Shown here in pieces: positions 1 through 12,430 of a stretch of 64,000 nucleotides of DNA. The stretch comes from Mytilus trossulus. Its lineage: Eukaryota; Mollusca; Bivalvia; Mytilida; Mytilidae. Location: NCBI RefSeq assembly GCF_036588685.1, contig NC_086375.1, positions 47,252,955 to 47,316,954 on the forward strand, in the 5' to 3' direction. Below the pieces are notes generated by a model, which worked only from the letters and a program-made list of their open reading frames with translations, was not told the origin of the DNA and made no database searches. Numbering within the stretch: position 1 is the first letter of the stretch; every line of letters begins with the position of its first letter. The translations under genes and the position numbers were made by a program.

Positions 1-163
1 TTCTGCACATAATTCAGTCATAAGGGGCTATTACTGGCTATGGATTGGTAGTCAGTCTTTTGTCCTCTGTCTACTCTGCCTCTGGTCACTTCTACGTCTG
101 CCATCAAGTAGCTCGACCACTGTACTGGCATTTTGTGTCATGTCAATATCCTATTCCAGCCAA

Positions 164-555
164 TAGACCACTTTCGAGTTCATCCGTCACCGGCAAAAAC
201 TCGTCAATTATGCACGCCTTTATGACGTCATTTACCAGATAGAGGGGCTCGCCTGTATCCCTGCACTATTTACGTTCATCAAGCGTCTAAGTGATCGTTT
301 TTGTGCATGATAAACTAGAAATAATGGTTGCTCTGTAGGTACTTACTGACAATTCCCTAATGACAGCAGTGTTGATTGTCTATTTTCAGAATTCAATTTG
401 CCGAATAATTCGTACAATATAGAATTATAATTTTCCAACCACTCGCTCAACATTGTAAGGAAGTGACGTCGCCCCTAAACGCACAGATGACGGTGATAAA
501 GGCGCGTATAATTGACGAGTTTTTTCCGATGACGGATGAACTCGAAAGTGGTCTA
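164..555. mobile_element. Inverted-repeat (MITE/fold-back type) element, unclassified
   Basis: The segment at 164-226 (tagaccactttcgagttcat...) returns as its reverse complement at about 491-555, with only a few mismatches over some 63 bp. Similarity fades but continues inward to about 262 and 460, so the arms may be near 100 bp around a ~200 bp centre. No open frame of note lies inside. The outer ends share only 'aatagacc', so no target-site duplication is certain. This is the layout of a non-autonomous inverted-repeat transposon. The superfamily is not assigned. Confidence 0.6.
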
Positions 556-559
556 TTAT

Positions 560-2900
560 ATTAGAAGAAGCAGTTGTTAATCACTCATGTTAGATAATGT
601 TATGTATACCTCAACGGCAGGAAACAGAAAACGTTTAACCCTATATGTAGAGAGTATCTATATAGAATCCTTATGCCAGTATGTCGTGGACAGTTATATC
701 CCGTATCTTGCCGTGATGTAATTTCCATTGAAGTTTTTATTATTTCACTTTTAACAAATGATGCAGACCTTATTTTGTCAATCAATGGATTGTATCTTTG
801 TTATACTCCGTGAATACAACAGTAATTGTCTCGTTTATTTCAGGATCGCGAAGCTTAGAGCCTTGTTATTCATAAGTCGGCGACAAACTGACAACGTCAT
901 GGCACATGCCTTTGGGACACAGATGTTCTCGCTTGTAAATATGTAAAAGTCAATGTGCTAAGTCATACCTAAAGACTTTATCTTTTCTTTAAAGGTCAAT
1001 GAGATTTATTTGTATATGTAGTCATTAGATAATGCTTTTACTCGGGACATATTTATTTAATCATTCCAACTTACTAAATTATAATCCTTTTTATAAAACT
1101 CTTTACCAACGCAGTAGGATATCTCCTGTCCACCAGTATAGTATTTTTTTGGGCTTCATGGATACAACATGTCGTATATATTTGGATTGAATGTCAGAAA
1201 CTTGTAGACTCATGTTCGAACGTAATAATCCAACAAAAATAAGATGTAAAATGTTTCTTAAGCTTCATAATACTATTTAGTCATTGATTTTTTACAAACA
1301 AATGCAAAATAAAATTATTTTGAATGGTATACATACCTCCAGCCGACTTGGAAATAAAGTACTCGCATCGCCCTGAAATGTTTGAAATTTGCTGTAGGGT
1401 TTAAATTTCGAAAAGTAGCAATTCAAGAAAATGCTAATACTGTCGTGTAAAGAGGAAAGCATACTATCGTTTCCTTATAAAACACAGAAAACAAAGCAAA
1501 AGCTGATGATACTTATCAACACCATCATTTAATCTGCAATGGAAGACACATAGTTTTTATACTAATTAGACATATTGACGTCACAGGAAAACCCCCAGTT
1601 TAATTGTTTTTACAATGTAATTCATTGAATTCTTAGTATTTGGGTTTCTTTGAAATGATAATATTTAAATCAGAATTATATGTGATCCGCGCATAACTAT
1701 AATGACACACGCACATTTATTTAAATTGAATCTTCTCTATTATTGAAATAAGTATGACCTCTTCAAAAGAGGATTCGTATTACTGTTATTTGGACAATCT
1801 AGTCCAATAAATAACGTTTCGTAAAAAAGTAACAACTTTGAAAAACTAAAGGTATCAACCGACTTAAGTACCTATGTATTTAAGTTATTTTAAGACGCAC
1901 AAATATTAGTTGAAGAATATTATAATTTGACTAATAAAAAAATTATTTCATCTTTTTTTTCTATACGGCTTTTGTCTTAATTTAAAAATTTCTCTTTAAA
2001 AGTTCAAACTGTATAATTATATATTGCCAGCGTATATTCAAGATCGTTTTATTTTCTGCACAATGGCAAACAATCTGATGACGACAAAAATGTTCGAATG
2101 AATGGTTATAACAAATTTGTAGAGTCAGCGAAGAAAGTGTTCTGATATTTGAGTTTTTTTTTTTTTTTTTAACATTTTATAAATTGCATAATAACAGTGT
2201 CCTACTTCGTAACGTAAGTATAATTTTTTACCACTTGATAGATATCTTTTTAACAATATTTACCAATATTTCAAAGCCATAGTATTTGTAAACAATCCAC
2301 AGATTTATATATACCACTTATAGTATCCACCTCAACTCACTCTTAAATCAAAGTTGAAAATGACCACTTGCAATAAATGTATTCATATTAGGAAGTATTC
2401 ATACAGGAACTTCCAGGAAAGGAAGACAAGAAGCTAGCATTCCCTTTTAACTCTTGTTTTGATAAAATAATGTCCTTTAGATAAAATTGCTAATACTGAA
2501 CTCATCTACCTCAGTAAAAATAAAAAAAATAAAGTATACCATAAATTAAACAAGTCTTTCATAAACTTGTATTGCATCTAGAAAATAACAATGAAGGTCG
2601 GTTGAAAACAAAAATATACGACAAAGGGATGATTTCAGCTTCCAATTTGTGAAATGTCTATGTCTTAGAGGTACGTGTAACTATCCGTCTACATATGCGG
2701 AACAACCTTTATACCCTTTCAACCTTTTGTACAAAGAGCCCGTCTCTTGCAGAATACTAATTAACCAATTAAATCAGGCATTTAACAACATTTCAATTAC
2801 TTGATTTAAAGTTTTAAAACCCGATTTAAATTATTGATTTAAAAATTGTTCATATTAAACAATACTTTTTGCAATAGATTTTGTACATAGAAAAAATTAT
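560..2900. other. AT-rich intergenic DNA, no gene seen
   Basis: Only short open frames without homology, splice context or codon bias were found on either strand. A 19-base T run lies near 2154-2172. The motif 'gatttaaa' recurs around 2800-2860. Nothing here supports a gene. Confidence 0.5.
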
Positions 2901-3177
2901 TCTTCGTTTTGATATCCGTTGTTGCCAAATTTCGTGCCGCTTTTACAGAGGTTTACCTTTATCAAATATGCATCGTTAATGTATATAATCTATTCATTTT
3001 TCGTGCATTCATTTCTTAAAGGGTGTTTCTTGTTTAATACTTTTGATTCCCTGACAACCATTAAATCCTTTATTTTTGTTGTTGCTAGTAGTTTGAGGTT
3101 TGGGGAAAAGGACACGACGTTCACACCGATAATCAATTATTCAGAGAAAGAGATGACAGGGAGGTTTGGCATGCAAT

Positions 3178-3425
3178 AAAACCAGGTTCAACCCACCATT
3201 GTTTTCTTACAATGTTCTGTACCAAGTCAGGAAAATGGCCATTGTTATATTAAAGTTCGTGTCTGTGAGTGTTACATTTTAATGTTATGTTTCTGTTGTG
3301 TCGTAGTTTTCTTATATTTGATGCGTTTCCCGAAGTTTTAATTTGAAACCCGGATTTGTTTTTTCTCAATCGATTTATGAATTTCGAACAGCGGTATGCT
3401 GTTGTTGTCTTCATTTACTGTTACA
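3178..3425 (+). repeat. Tail of a dispersed mussel repeat
   Basis: The stretch runs from 'aaaccaggttcaacccacca' through 'gtaccaagtcaggaaaatgg' to 'gcggtatgctgttgttgtct'. I recognise this order from many Mytilus sequences as the end of an abundant dispersed repeat (memory, unchecked). The short open frame just upstream (2919-3179) shows no domain and begins at a non-ATG codon, so it is not called as a gene. Related pieces occur at 12230-12430 and, inverted, at 34330-34475. Confidence 0.45.
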
Positions 3426-4519
3426 GAAATATGCAAGAACAAACAGTTACGACAGTTTCTAGTACGTTTTCCTTCAGGGTACGTGAACACAGTAGGACAA
3501 CCGGATGTGCCTTAAGAATGCCATAAATGCAACTTTTCAACATGAAATGCCAAATCCAACGTCAGATAATGGCCGACATTACGTGTTGACAACGTTGTCT
3601 AGTGAACCGTATCACTGACGCCGAAATCCTTACTCAGGCGCTTCCGGTTGTACTACTGAACAAACTTTTACGCACACCTCTAGGTACGTTAACAAAGTGG
3701 TCGAACGTGTACCTCTAATGTACGTGAATAAAGTGTTATGTGCACCACTAGGGTATGTTAACAAAATGCTATGTGTACCACTAGGATACGTGAACAAAGT
3801 GATAACTGTACTACTAGGGTATGTGAATAAAGTGTTATGTGAAACATAAGGGTACGTCAACATAGTGTTATGTGTACCACTAGGATACGTTAACAAAGTG
3901 TTACGTGAACCACTAGGTATGTGATTAAAGAATTATGTATACCACTAGGGTACGTAAACAAAGTGTAAAGTGTACCATTAGGATACGTGAATAAAGTGTT
4001 AAGTGTACCATTATGGTATGTGAATAAAGTGTTAAGTGTATCCCTAGGGTATGTGGATAAAGTGTTATGTATACCACTAGAATACGTGAACAAAGTATAC
4101 CGAGTACCACTAGGGATGTCAACAAGTGTAACGTGTACCATTAGGATACGTGAATAAAGTGTTAAGTGTACCATTATGGTATGTAAATAAAGTGTTTATG
4201 TGTACCACGAGGGACGTCAACAAAGTGTTATGTGTACCACTAGGGACGTCAACAAAGTGGTATGTGTACCAATAGGGTACGAGAAACAAAATGGTATGTG
4301 TACCACTAGGGTACGTGAAGACAGTGTAATGTGTACCATTATGATACTTTAACAAAGTGTTATGTGTACCACTAGGGTATGTGTACAAAGTGGTATGTGT
4401 ACCACTAGGGTATATGAACAAAGTGTTATGTGTACCACAAGGGACGTCCAGTAAGTGTTATATGTACCACTAGGGTACGTGAACAGAGTGTTATATGTCC
4501 CACTAGGGACGTCAACAAA

Positions 4520-6010
4520 GTGTTGTGTATCAAAAGGGCACGTGAACACAGTGTTATGTGTACCACTAGAGTACGTCATCAAAGTGTTATGTGTACCACT
4601 AGGGACGTCAACAAAGTGTTATGTGTACCACAAGGGACGTCAACAAAGTGTTATGTGTACCCGGTACGTGAACAAAGTGTTCTATGTATCACTTGGGACG
4701 TGAACAAACTGTTATGTGTACCACTAGGGTACTAGAACAGAGTAATATGTGTACCACTAAGGACGTCAACAAAGTGTTATATGTACCACTAGGGACGTCA
4801 ACAAAGTGGTATGTGTACCAATAGGGAACGTGAACAAAGTGTTATGAGTACCACTAGGGTACGTGAAGAAAGTGTTATGATTACCATTATGATACTTGAA
4901 CAAAGTGTTATGTGTACCACTAGGGTACGTGAACAAAGTGTTATGTGTACCACGAGGGAAGTCAACAAAGTGTTATGTGTACCACTAGGGACGTCAACAA
5001 AGTGTTAGTGTACCAATAGGGTACGTGAACAAAATGGTATGTGTACCACTAGGGTACGTGAAGACAGTGTAATGTGTACCATTATGATACTTCAACAAAG
5101 TGTTATGTGTACCACTAGGGTACGTGTACAAAGTGGTATGTGTACCACTAGGGTATATGAACAAAGTGTTATGTGTACCACAAGGGACGTCCAGTAAGTG
5201 TTATATGTACCACTAAGGTACGTGAACAGAGTGATATATGTTCCACTAGGGACGTCAACAAAGTGTTGTGTATCAAAAGGGCACGTGAACACAGTGTTAT
5301 GTGTACCACTAGAGTACGTCATCAAAGTGTTATGTGTACCATTATGATACTTGAACAAAGTGTTATGTGTACCACTAGGGTACGTGAACAAAGTGTAATA
5401 TCTACCACTAGGGACGTCAACAAAGTGTTATGTGTACCACTAGGGTACGTGAACAAAGTGGTATGTGTACCACTAGGGACGTCAACAGAGTAATATGTGT
5501 ACCACTTAGGACGTCAACAAAGTGTTATATGTACCACTAGGGACGTCAACAAAGTGGTATGTGTACCAATAGGGAACGTGAACAAAGTGTTATGAGTACC
5601 ACTAGGGTACGTGAAGAAAGTGTTATGATTACCATTATGATACTTGAACAAAGTGTTATGTGTACCACTAGGGTACGTGAACAAAGTGTAATGTGTACCA
5701 TTATGATACTTGAACAAAGTGTTATGTGTACCACTAGGGTACGTGAACAAAATGTAATATCTACCACTAGGGACGTCAACAAAGTGTTTATGTGTACCAC
5801 TAGGGTACGTGAACAAAGTTGTATGTGTACCACTAGGGTACTAGAACAGAGTAATATGTGTACCACTAAGGACGTCAACAAAGTGTTATATGTACCACTA
5901 GGGACGTCAACAAAGTGTTATATGTACCACTAGGGACGTCAACAAAGTGGTATGTGTACCAATAGGGAACGTGAACAAAGTGTTATGAGTACCACTAGGG
6001 TACGTGAAGA
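4520..6010. repeat. Higher-order blocks in the minisatellite, ~745 bp and ~393 bp
   Basis: Rare variant units recur in the same order. 'tgttgtgtatcaaaagggca' occurs at 4521 and 5264 (offset 743). 'aatagggaacgtgaac' occurs at 4820, 5568 and 5961 (offsets 748 and 393). The units around each marker match as well, so multi-unit blocks were duplicated after the units had diverged. Confidence 0.85.
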
Positions 6011-6949
6011 AAGTGTTATGATTACCATTATGATACTTGAACAAAGTGTTATATGTACCACTAGGGTACGTGAACAAAGTGTAATGTGTACCATTATGAT
6101 ACTTGAACAAAGTGTTATGTGTACCACTAGGGTACGTGAACAAAGTGTAATATCTACCACTAGGGACGTCAACAAAGTGTAATGTGTACCATTATGATAC
6201 TTGAACAAAGTGTTATGTGTACCGCTAGGGTACGTAAACAAAGTGTTATATGTACCACTTTATACGTCAACAAAGTGTTATGTGAATCTATAAGGCACGT
6301 GAACAAAGTGTTATGTGTACCACTAGAGTACGTCATCAAAGTCTTATGTAAACCAATAGGGACGTCAAAAAAGTGTTATGTGTACCACAAGGGACGTCAA
6401 CAAAGTGTTATGTGTACCACAAGGGACGTCAACAAAGTGTTATGTGTACCACAAGGGACGTCAACAAAGTGTTATGTTTACCAATAGGGTACGTGAACAA
6501 AGTGTTATGTGTACCACTAGGGTACGTAAAGAAAGTGTAATGTGTACCATTATGATACTTGAACAAAGTGTTATGTGTACCCGGTACGTGAATAAAGTGT
6601 TATGTGTACCATTAGGGATGTGAACAAAGTGTTGTGTATTACTAGGGTACGTGAACTATGTGTACCACTAGGGTACGTGATCAAAGTGTTATGTGTACCA
6701 CTAGGATACGTGAAGAAAGTATAAGGTGTACTATTATGATACTTGAACAAGGGTTATGTGTACCATTAGGGTACGTGAGCAAAGAGTTATGTGTACCAAT
6801 AGGTACGTCAACAAAGTGTTATGTGTACCCGGTACGTGAACAAAGCGGTATGTGTACCACTAGGGACGTCAACAAAGTGTTATGTGTACACTAGGGACGT
6901 CAACAAAGTGTTATGTGTACCACTAGGTACGTCAACAAAGTGTTATGTG

Positions 6950-7650
6950 TACCCGGTACGTTAACAAAGCGGTATGTGAACCACAAGGGACGTTAACAAA
7001 GTGTTATGTGTACACTAGGGACGTCAACAAAGTGTTATGTGTACCATTAGGGTACGTGAACAAGGTGTTACGTGTACCACTAAGGTACGTTAACAAAGTG
7101 TTATATGTACCACTTGGGAGGTCAACAAAGTGTTATGTGTATCTATAGGGCACGTGAACAAAGTGTTATGTGTACCACTAGAGTACGTCATTAAAGTGTT
7201 ATGTGTACAACTAGGGTACATGAACATAGTGTTATGTGTACCACTAGGGTACATGAACAAAGTGTTATGTGTACCACTAGGTACGTCAACAAAGTGTTAT
7301 GTGTACCCGGTACGTTAACAAAGCGGTATGTGAACCACTAGGGACGTTAACAAAGTGTTATGTGTACACAAGGGACGTCAACAAAGTGTTATGTGTACCA
7401 TTAGGGTACGTGAACAAGGTGTTACGTGTACCACTAAGGTACGTAAACAAAGTGTTATATGTACCACTTGGGAGGTCAACAAAGTGTTATGTGTATCTAT
7501 AGGGCACGTGAACAAAGTGTTATGTGTACCACTAGAGTACGTCATTAAAGTGTTATGTGTACAACTAGGGTACATGAACATAGTGTTATGTGTACCACTA
7601 GGGTACATGAACAAAGTGTTATGTGTACCACTAGGTTCGTCAACAAAGTG
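6950..7650. repeat. Tandem 354-bp block duplication inside the minisatellite
   Basis: The rare unit 'acccggtacgttaacaaagc' starts at 6951 and again at 7305. The following ten or so units, including 'cttgggaggtcaac' and the 'atctatagggcacgtg' variant, repeat in the same order with few changes. The copies are adjacent, as expected from unequal exchange or replication slippage. Confidence 0.85.
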
Positions 7651-10600
7651 TTATGTGTACTACTACGGTACGTGAACAAAGTTCATATGTAAAAACTTGG
7701 GACGTGAACAAAGTGTTATGTGTTCCACAAGGGTACGTGAACAAAGTGTGATGTGTACCATTATGATACTTGAACAAATTGTTATGTGTACCACTAGGGT
7801 ACGTGAACAAAGTGTTATATCTACCACTAGGGACGTCGACAAAGTGTTATGTGTACCACTAGGGAACATGAACAAAGTGTTATGCGTACCACTAGGGTAC
7901 GTAAACAAAGTGTTATATGTACCACTTGGGACGTCAACAAAGTGTTATGTGTACCACTAGGGTACGTAAACAAAGTGTTATATGTACCACTTGGGACGTC
8001 AACAAAGTGTTATGTGTATCTATAGGGCACGTGAACAAAGTGTTTTGTGTACCACAAGGGACGTCAACAAAGTGTTATGTTTACCAATAGGGTACATGAA
8101 CAAAGTGTTATGTGTACCACTAGGGTACGTGAACAAAGTGTAATGTGTACCATTATGATACTTGAACAAAGTATAATGTGTACCCGGTACGTGAATAAAG
8201 TGTTATATGTACCACTAGGGACGTGAACAAAGTGTTATGTGTACCACTAGGGTACGTGAACGTATTGTTATGTGTACCAATAGGGTAGGTAAACAAAGTG
8301 TTATGTGTACCACTAGGGTACGTGAAGAAAGTATAATGTGTACTATTATGATACTTGAACAAAGTGTTATGTGTACCACTAGGGTACGTGAACAAAGAGT
8401 TATGTGTACCACTAGGTACGTCAACAAAGTGTTATGTGTACCTGGTACGTGAACAAAGTGTTATGTGTACCACTAGGGACGTGAACAAAGTGTTATGTGT
8501 ACCACTAGGGACGTGAACAAAGTGTTATGTGTACCACTAGGGTACGTGAACAAAATGTTATGTGTACCACTATGGTACGTAAACAAAGTGTTATATGTAC
8601 CACTTGGGACGTCAACAAAGTGTTATGTGTATCTATAGTGCATGTGAACAAAGTGTTGTGTACAACTAGGGTACATGAACAAAGTGTTATGTGTACCACT
8701 AGGTACGAAAACAAAGTGTTATGTGTACCACTACGGTACGTGAACAAAGTGTTATTTTTAACCACTAGGGACGTGAACAAAGTGTTATGTGTACCACAAG
8801 GGTACGTGAACTAAGTGTTATGTTTACCACTAGGGTACGTGAACAAAGTGTTATATGTTCCACTAGGGTATGTGAACAAAGTGTTATGTGTACCACTAGG
8901 GACGTCAACAAAGTGTTATGTGTACCAATAGGGTACGTGAAAAAAGTATAATGTGTACTATTATGATACTTGAACAAAGTGTTATGTGTACCACTAGGGT
9001 ACGTGAACAAAGAGTTATGTGTACCACTAGGTACGTCAACAAAGTGTTATGTGTACCCGGTACGTGAACAAAGTGGTATGTGTACCACTAGGGACGTCAA
9101 CAAAGTGTTATGTGTACCACTAGGGTACGTGAAGAAAGTATAATGTGTACTATTATGATACTTGAACAAAGTGTTATGTGTACCACTAGGGTACGTGAAC
9201 AAAGAGTTATGTGTACCACTAGGTACGTCAACAAAGTGTTATGTGTACCCGGTACGTGAACAAAGTGGTATGTGTACCACTAGGGACGTGAACAAAGTGT
9301 TATGAGTACCACTAGGTACGTCAACAAAGCGTGTTGTGTACCACTACGGTACGTGAACAAAGTGTTATATGTAACCACTAGGGATGTGAACAAAGTGTTA
9401 TGTGTACCACAAGGGTACGTGAACAAAGTGTTATGTGTACCACTAAGGTATGTGAAAAAAGTTTTATGTGTACCATTAGGGACGTCAACAAAGTGTTATG
9501 TGTACCACTAGGGACGTCAACAAAGTATTATGTGTACCACTAGGGTACGTCAACAAAGTGTTATGTGTACCACTAGGGACGTCAACATAGTGTTATGTGT
9601 ACCACTAGGGTATGTGAACAAAGTGTTATGTGTACCACTAGGGTATGTTAACAAATTGTTATTTGTACCACTAGGGTACGTGAACAAAGTGTTATATGTT
9701 CCACTAGGGTACGTGAACAAAGTGTTATGTGTACCACTAGGGACGTCAACAAAGTGTTATTTGTACCACTAGGGTACGTGAACAAAGTGTTATGTGTTCC
9801 ACTAGGGTACGTGAACAAAGTGTTATGTGTACCACTAGGGACGTCAACAAAGTGTTATGTGTACCACTAGGGTACGTGAACAAAATGTTATGTGTACCAC
9901 TAAGGTACGTAAACAAAGTGTTATATGTACCACTTGGGACGTCAACAAAGTATTATGTGTATCTATAGGGCATGTGAACAAAGTGTTGTGTACAACTAGG
10001 GTACATGAACAAAGTGTTATGTGTACCACTAGGTACGAAAACAAAGTGTTATGTGTACCACTACGGTACGTGAACAAAGTGTTATATGTAACCACTAGGG
10101 ACGTGAACAAAGTGTTATGTGTACCACAAGGGTACGTGAACTAAGTGTTATGTTTACCACTAGGGTACGTGAACAAAGTGTTATGTGTACCATAAGGGAC
10201 GTCAACAAAGTGTTATGTGCACCACTAGGGACGTCAACCAAGTATTATGTTTACCACTAGGGTACGTAAACAAAGTGTTATGTGTACCACTAGGGTACGT
10301 GAAAAAAGTGGTATGTGTACCACGAGGGTATGTGAACAAAGTGTTATGTATACCACTAGGGACGTCAACAAAGTGTTATGTGTACCACTAGGGTATGTGA
10401 ACAAATTGTTATTTGTACCACTAGGGTACGTGAACAAAGTGTTATATGTTCCACTAGGGTACGTGAACAAAGTATTATGTGTACCACTAGGGACGTCAAC
10501 AAAGTGTTATGTGTACCAATAGGGTACGTAAACAAAGTGTTATGTGTACCACTAGGGTACGTGAAGAAAGTATAATGTGTACTATTATGATACTTGAACA

Positions 10601-11495
10601 AAGTGTTATGTGTACCACTAGGGTACGTGAACAAAGAGTTATGTGTACCACTAGGTACGTCAAAAAAGTGTTATGTGTACCACTAGGGACGTGAACAAAG
10701 TGTTATGTGTTCCACTAGGGTACGTGAACAAAGTGTTATTTGTACCACTAGGGACGTCAACAAAGTGTTATTTGTACCACTAGGGTACGTGAACAAAGTG
10801 TTATATGTACCACTATGGACGTTAACAAAGTGTTATGTGTACCACTAGGGACGTCAACAAAGTGTTATTTGTACCACTAGGGTACGTGAACAAAGTGTTA
10901 TATGTACCACTATGGACGTTAACAAAGTGTTATGTGTACCACTATGGACGTTAACAAAGTGTTATATATACCACTAGGGTACGTGAACAAAGTGTTATGT
11001 GTACCACTAGGGACGTCAACAAAGTGTTATGTGTACCACTAGGGTACGTGAACAAAGTGTTACGTGTACCACTAGGATATGTTAACAAATTGTTATTTGT
11101 ACCACTAGGATACGTGAAGAAAGTGTTGTGTGAACCTTGCTGGTGCGTGATCGACTTGTTATGCGAACCTCTAACGTATGTTTAACAAAATGAATCATTT
11201 AAAGAACAGACCTTCATGTTTCTTAAAAGGCTCATCGTAGTTACCAAGACTTTGTTGGTAAACATTCCGAATTAACTTCGATTAATTCACAAATAATAAA
11301 CGATGAGCTTGAATAAAAGATTCTGGGTACTGACGTTGTTTATCATCTTAATAAGGTGTTAAAGAACTCTCATGTTTTCTTTGTAATTTGTTACTTTTGA
11401 TATTTAGTTTATTTTAAGAAATAGTCCGGTACTTATAAATCCCGTTATTGTGTTATTATGCTATGGTAAATTTTTTTACTCTTGTCTTTCGTTTA

Positions 11496-11775
11496 GGGAG
11501 CTACCATTTGATTTTTATGGGGGGCTAGGATGAAATTTGAAAAAAATAGGCAGGACAGGAGTTTTGATTAAAAAAAAAAGGCAGGATGAGACACTTGCAA
11601 AAAAAAAAAGCCAGGACGACAATTTAGGTAAAAAAGTCAGGATAAACTAAAAAAAAAAAGGCAGGATCGAACAGAGTGAAAAATAAAAAGGCAGGACAGA
11701 GATTACAGTAAAAAAAAAAAGGCAGGACAAAATTTTTCATCCTAGCCCCCCATAAAAATCAAATGGTAGCTCCCT
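11496..11775. mobile_element. Fold-back element with A-rich GGCAGGA tandem core
   Basis: A ~40 bp terminal repeat beginning 'gggagctaccatttgatttt' at 11496 is mirrored as its reverse complement at about 11733-11775. The ~200 bp centre is a row of A tracts followed by 'ggcaggac' or 'ggcaggat' variants, about seven in all. The flanks 'tta' (11493-11495 and 11775-11777) may be a 3-bp target duplication. There is no coding capacity. The arms could form one large hairpin. Confidence 0.75.
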
Positions 11776-11944
11776 TAGCTAATATGATTTTTCTATATGC
11801 CTTTTTGTTTGGCTTTGTTGACATATTTGCTTGTTTTATAGTGATAAACACAATGTTGACTGCTGTAACCCTTTTCTTTTTTACATGATTAACTTTTATG
11901 TCTGTTTTTTTTCACACATCGTTGTCAATATAACGGAATTGTAT

Positions 11945-12150
11945 GCGACTGTCAAAGAGAGGCGAAAGATACCGAAGAGACATTCAAACTCATAGATTGA
12001 AAATAAACTGACAATGCCATGGTTAAAAAGAACTAGACAGACAAACAATAGTACACAAGACCCAACATAGAAATTTAAATATAAGCAACACGAATCCCAC
12101 CAAAATACTGGGGTGATCTCAGGTGCTCCGGAAGGGTACACAGATCATGC
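11945..12150 (+). repeat. Dispersed mussel repeat fragment
   Basis: It contains 'gagacattcaaactcataga', 'acaaacaatagtacacaaga' and 'ggggtgatctcaggtgctcc'. I recognise this order as a very common Mytilus interspersed repeat (memory, unchecked). A degenerate relative of its start lies near 28310-28365 and another near 13185-13230. The minus-strand open frame through it (81 codons) has no support as a gene. Confidence 0.5.
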
Positions 12151-12229
12151 TCAATATGTACGTGTTGCTCATATTATTACAAAACCGGTAAATAGTCGTA
12201 ATGCGGTTGGTCACATTACTTGAAAGTGG

Positions 12230-12430
12230 GAGGTTTATCTAGCTATGAAGTCAGATTTATTCCATACTTTTCTAAATTAGAAAATGCCTTAATCAAATAA
12301 GAAATATGACAGTTGTTATCCATTCGTTAGATGTAATTGAGCTTATGATTTTGTCATTTGCTCAGGGTCTTTCCGTTTATATTTCACTCGGATTTCGATA
12401 TTTTTGTTATTTTACTTTTTTTCTTTGCTA
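12230..12430 (+). repeat. Dispersed repeat copy ('atatgacagttgttatccat' family)
   Basis: The run 'gaaatatgacagttgttatc...' to 'ggtctttccgtttatatttc' matches, in reverse complement, the segment at about 34330-34475 in MED6 intron 3. Two copies in one window in opposite orientations, neither with an open frame, mark it as an interspersed non-coding repeat. Confidence 0.55.

Larger units (their letters stand above)
3640..11185. repeat. 7.5 kb minisatellite array, ~33-bp units
   Basis: A continuous head-to-tail array of about 230 units (length divided by mean unit). Main unit types: A, 33 bp, with 'taccactagggtacgtgaac'; B, 32 bp, with 'taccactagggacgtcaac'; C, about 28 bp, with 'tacccggtacgtgaac'; D, 33 bp, with 'accattatgatacttgaac', which lacks the CpG. 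All share the linker 'aaagtgttatgtgtacca'. Outer units (to about 4100 and beyond 11100) are more diverged than central ones. A lone related piece lies near 3477-3500. Mixed 32- and 33-bp units repeatedly shift the reading frame, so the 60-124-codon open frames on both strands are by-products of a stop-poor unit. No homology beyond the repeat was seen. Confidence 0.97.

Noticed and set aside
3630-10694. Dozens of open frames (60-124 codons) through the minisatellite, encoding 11-residue repeats such as TYPSGTHNTLF or CTTRVREQSVM
   Set aside because: Units of 32, 33 and 28 bp are mixed, so frames shift every few units. Frames overlap on both strands, and there are no splice sites, signal peptide or conserved start. 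They follow from a stop-poor 33-bp unit.
3640-11185. CRISPR-like array (regular ~33-bp repeats)
   Set aside because: Repeats are directly adjacent with no unique spacers, and the genome is eukaryotic.
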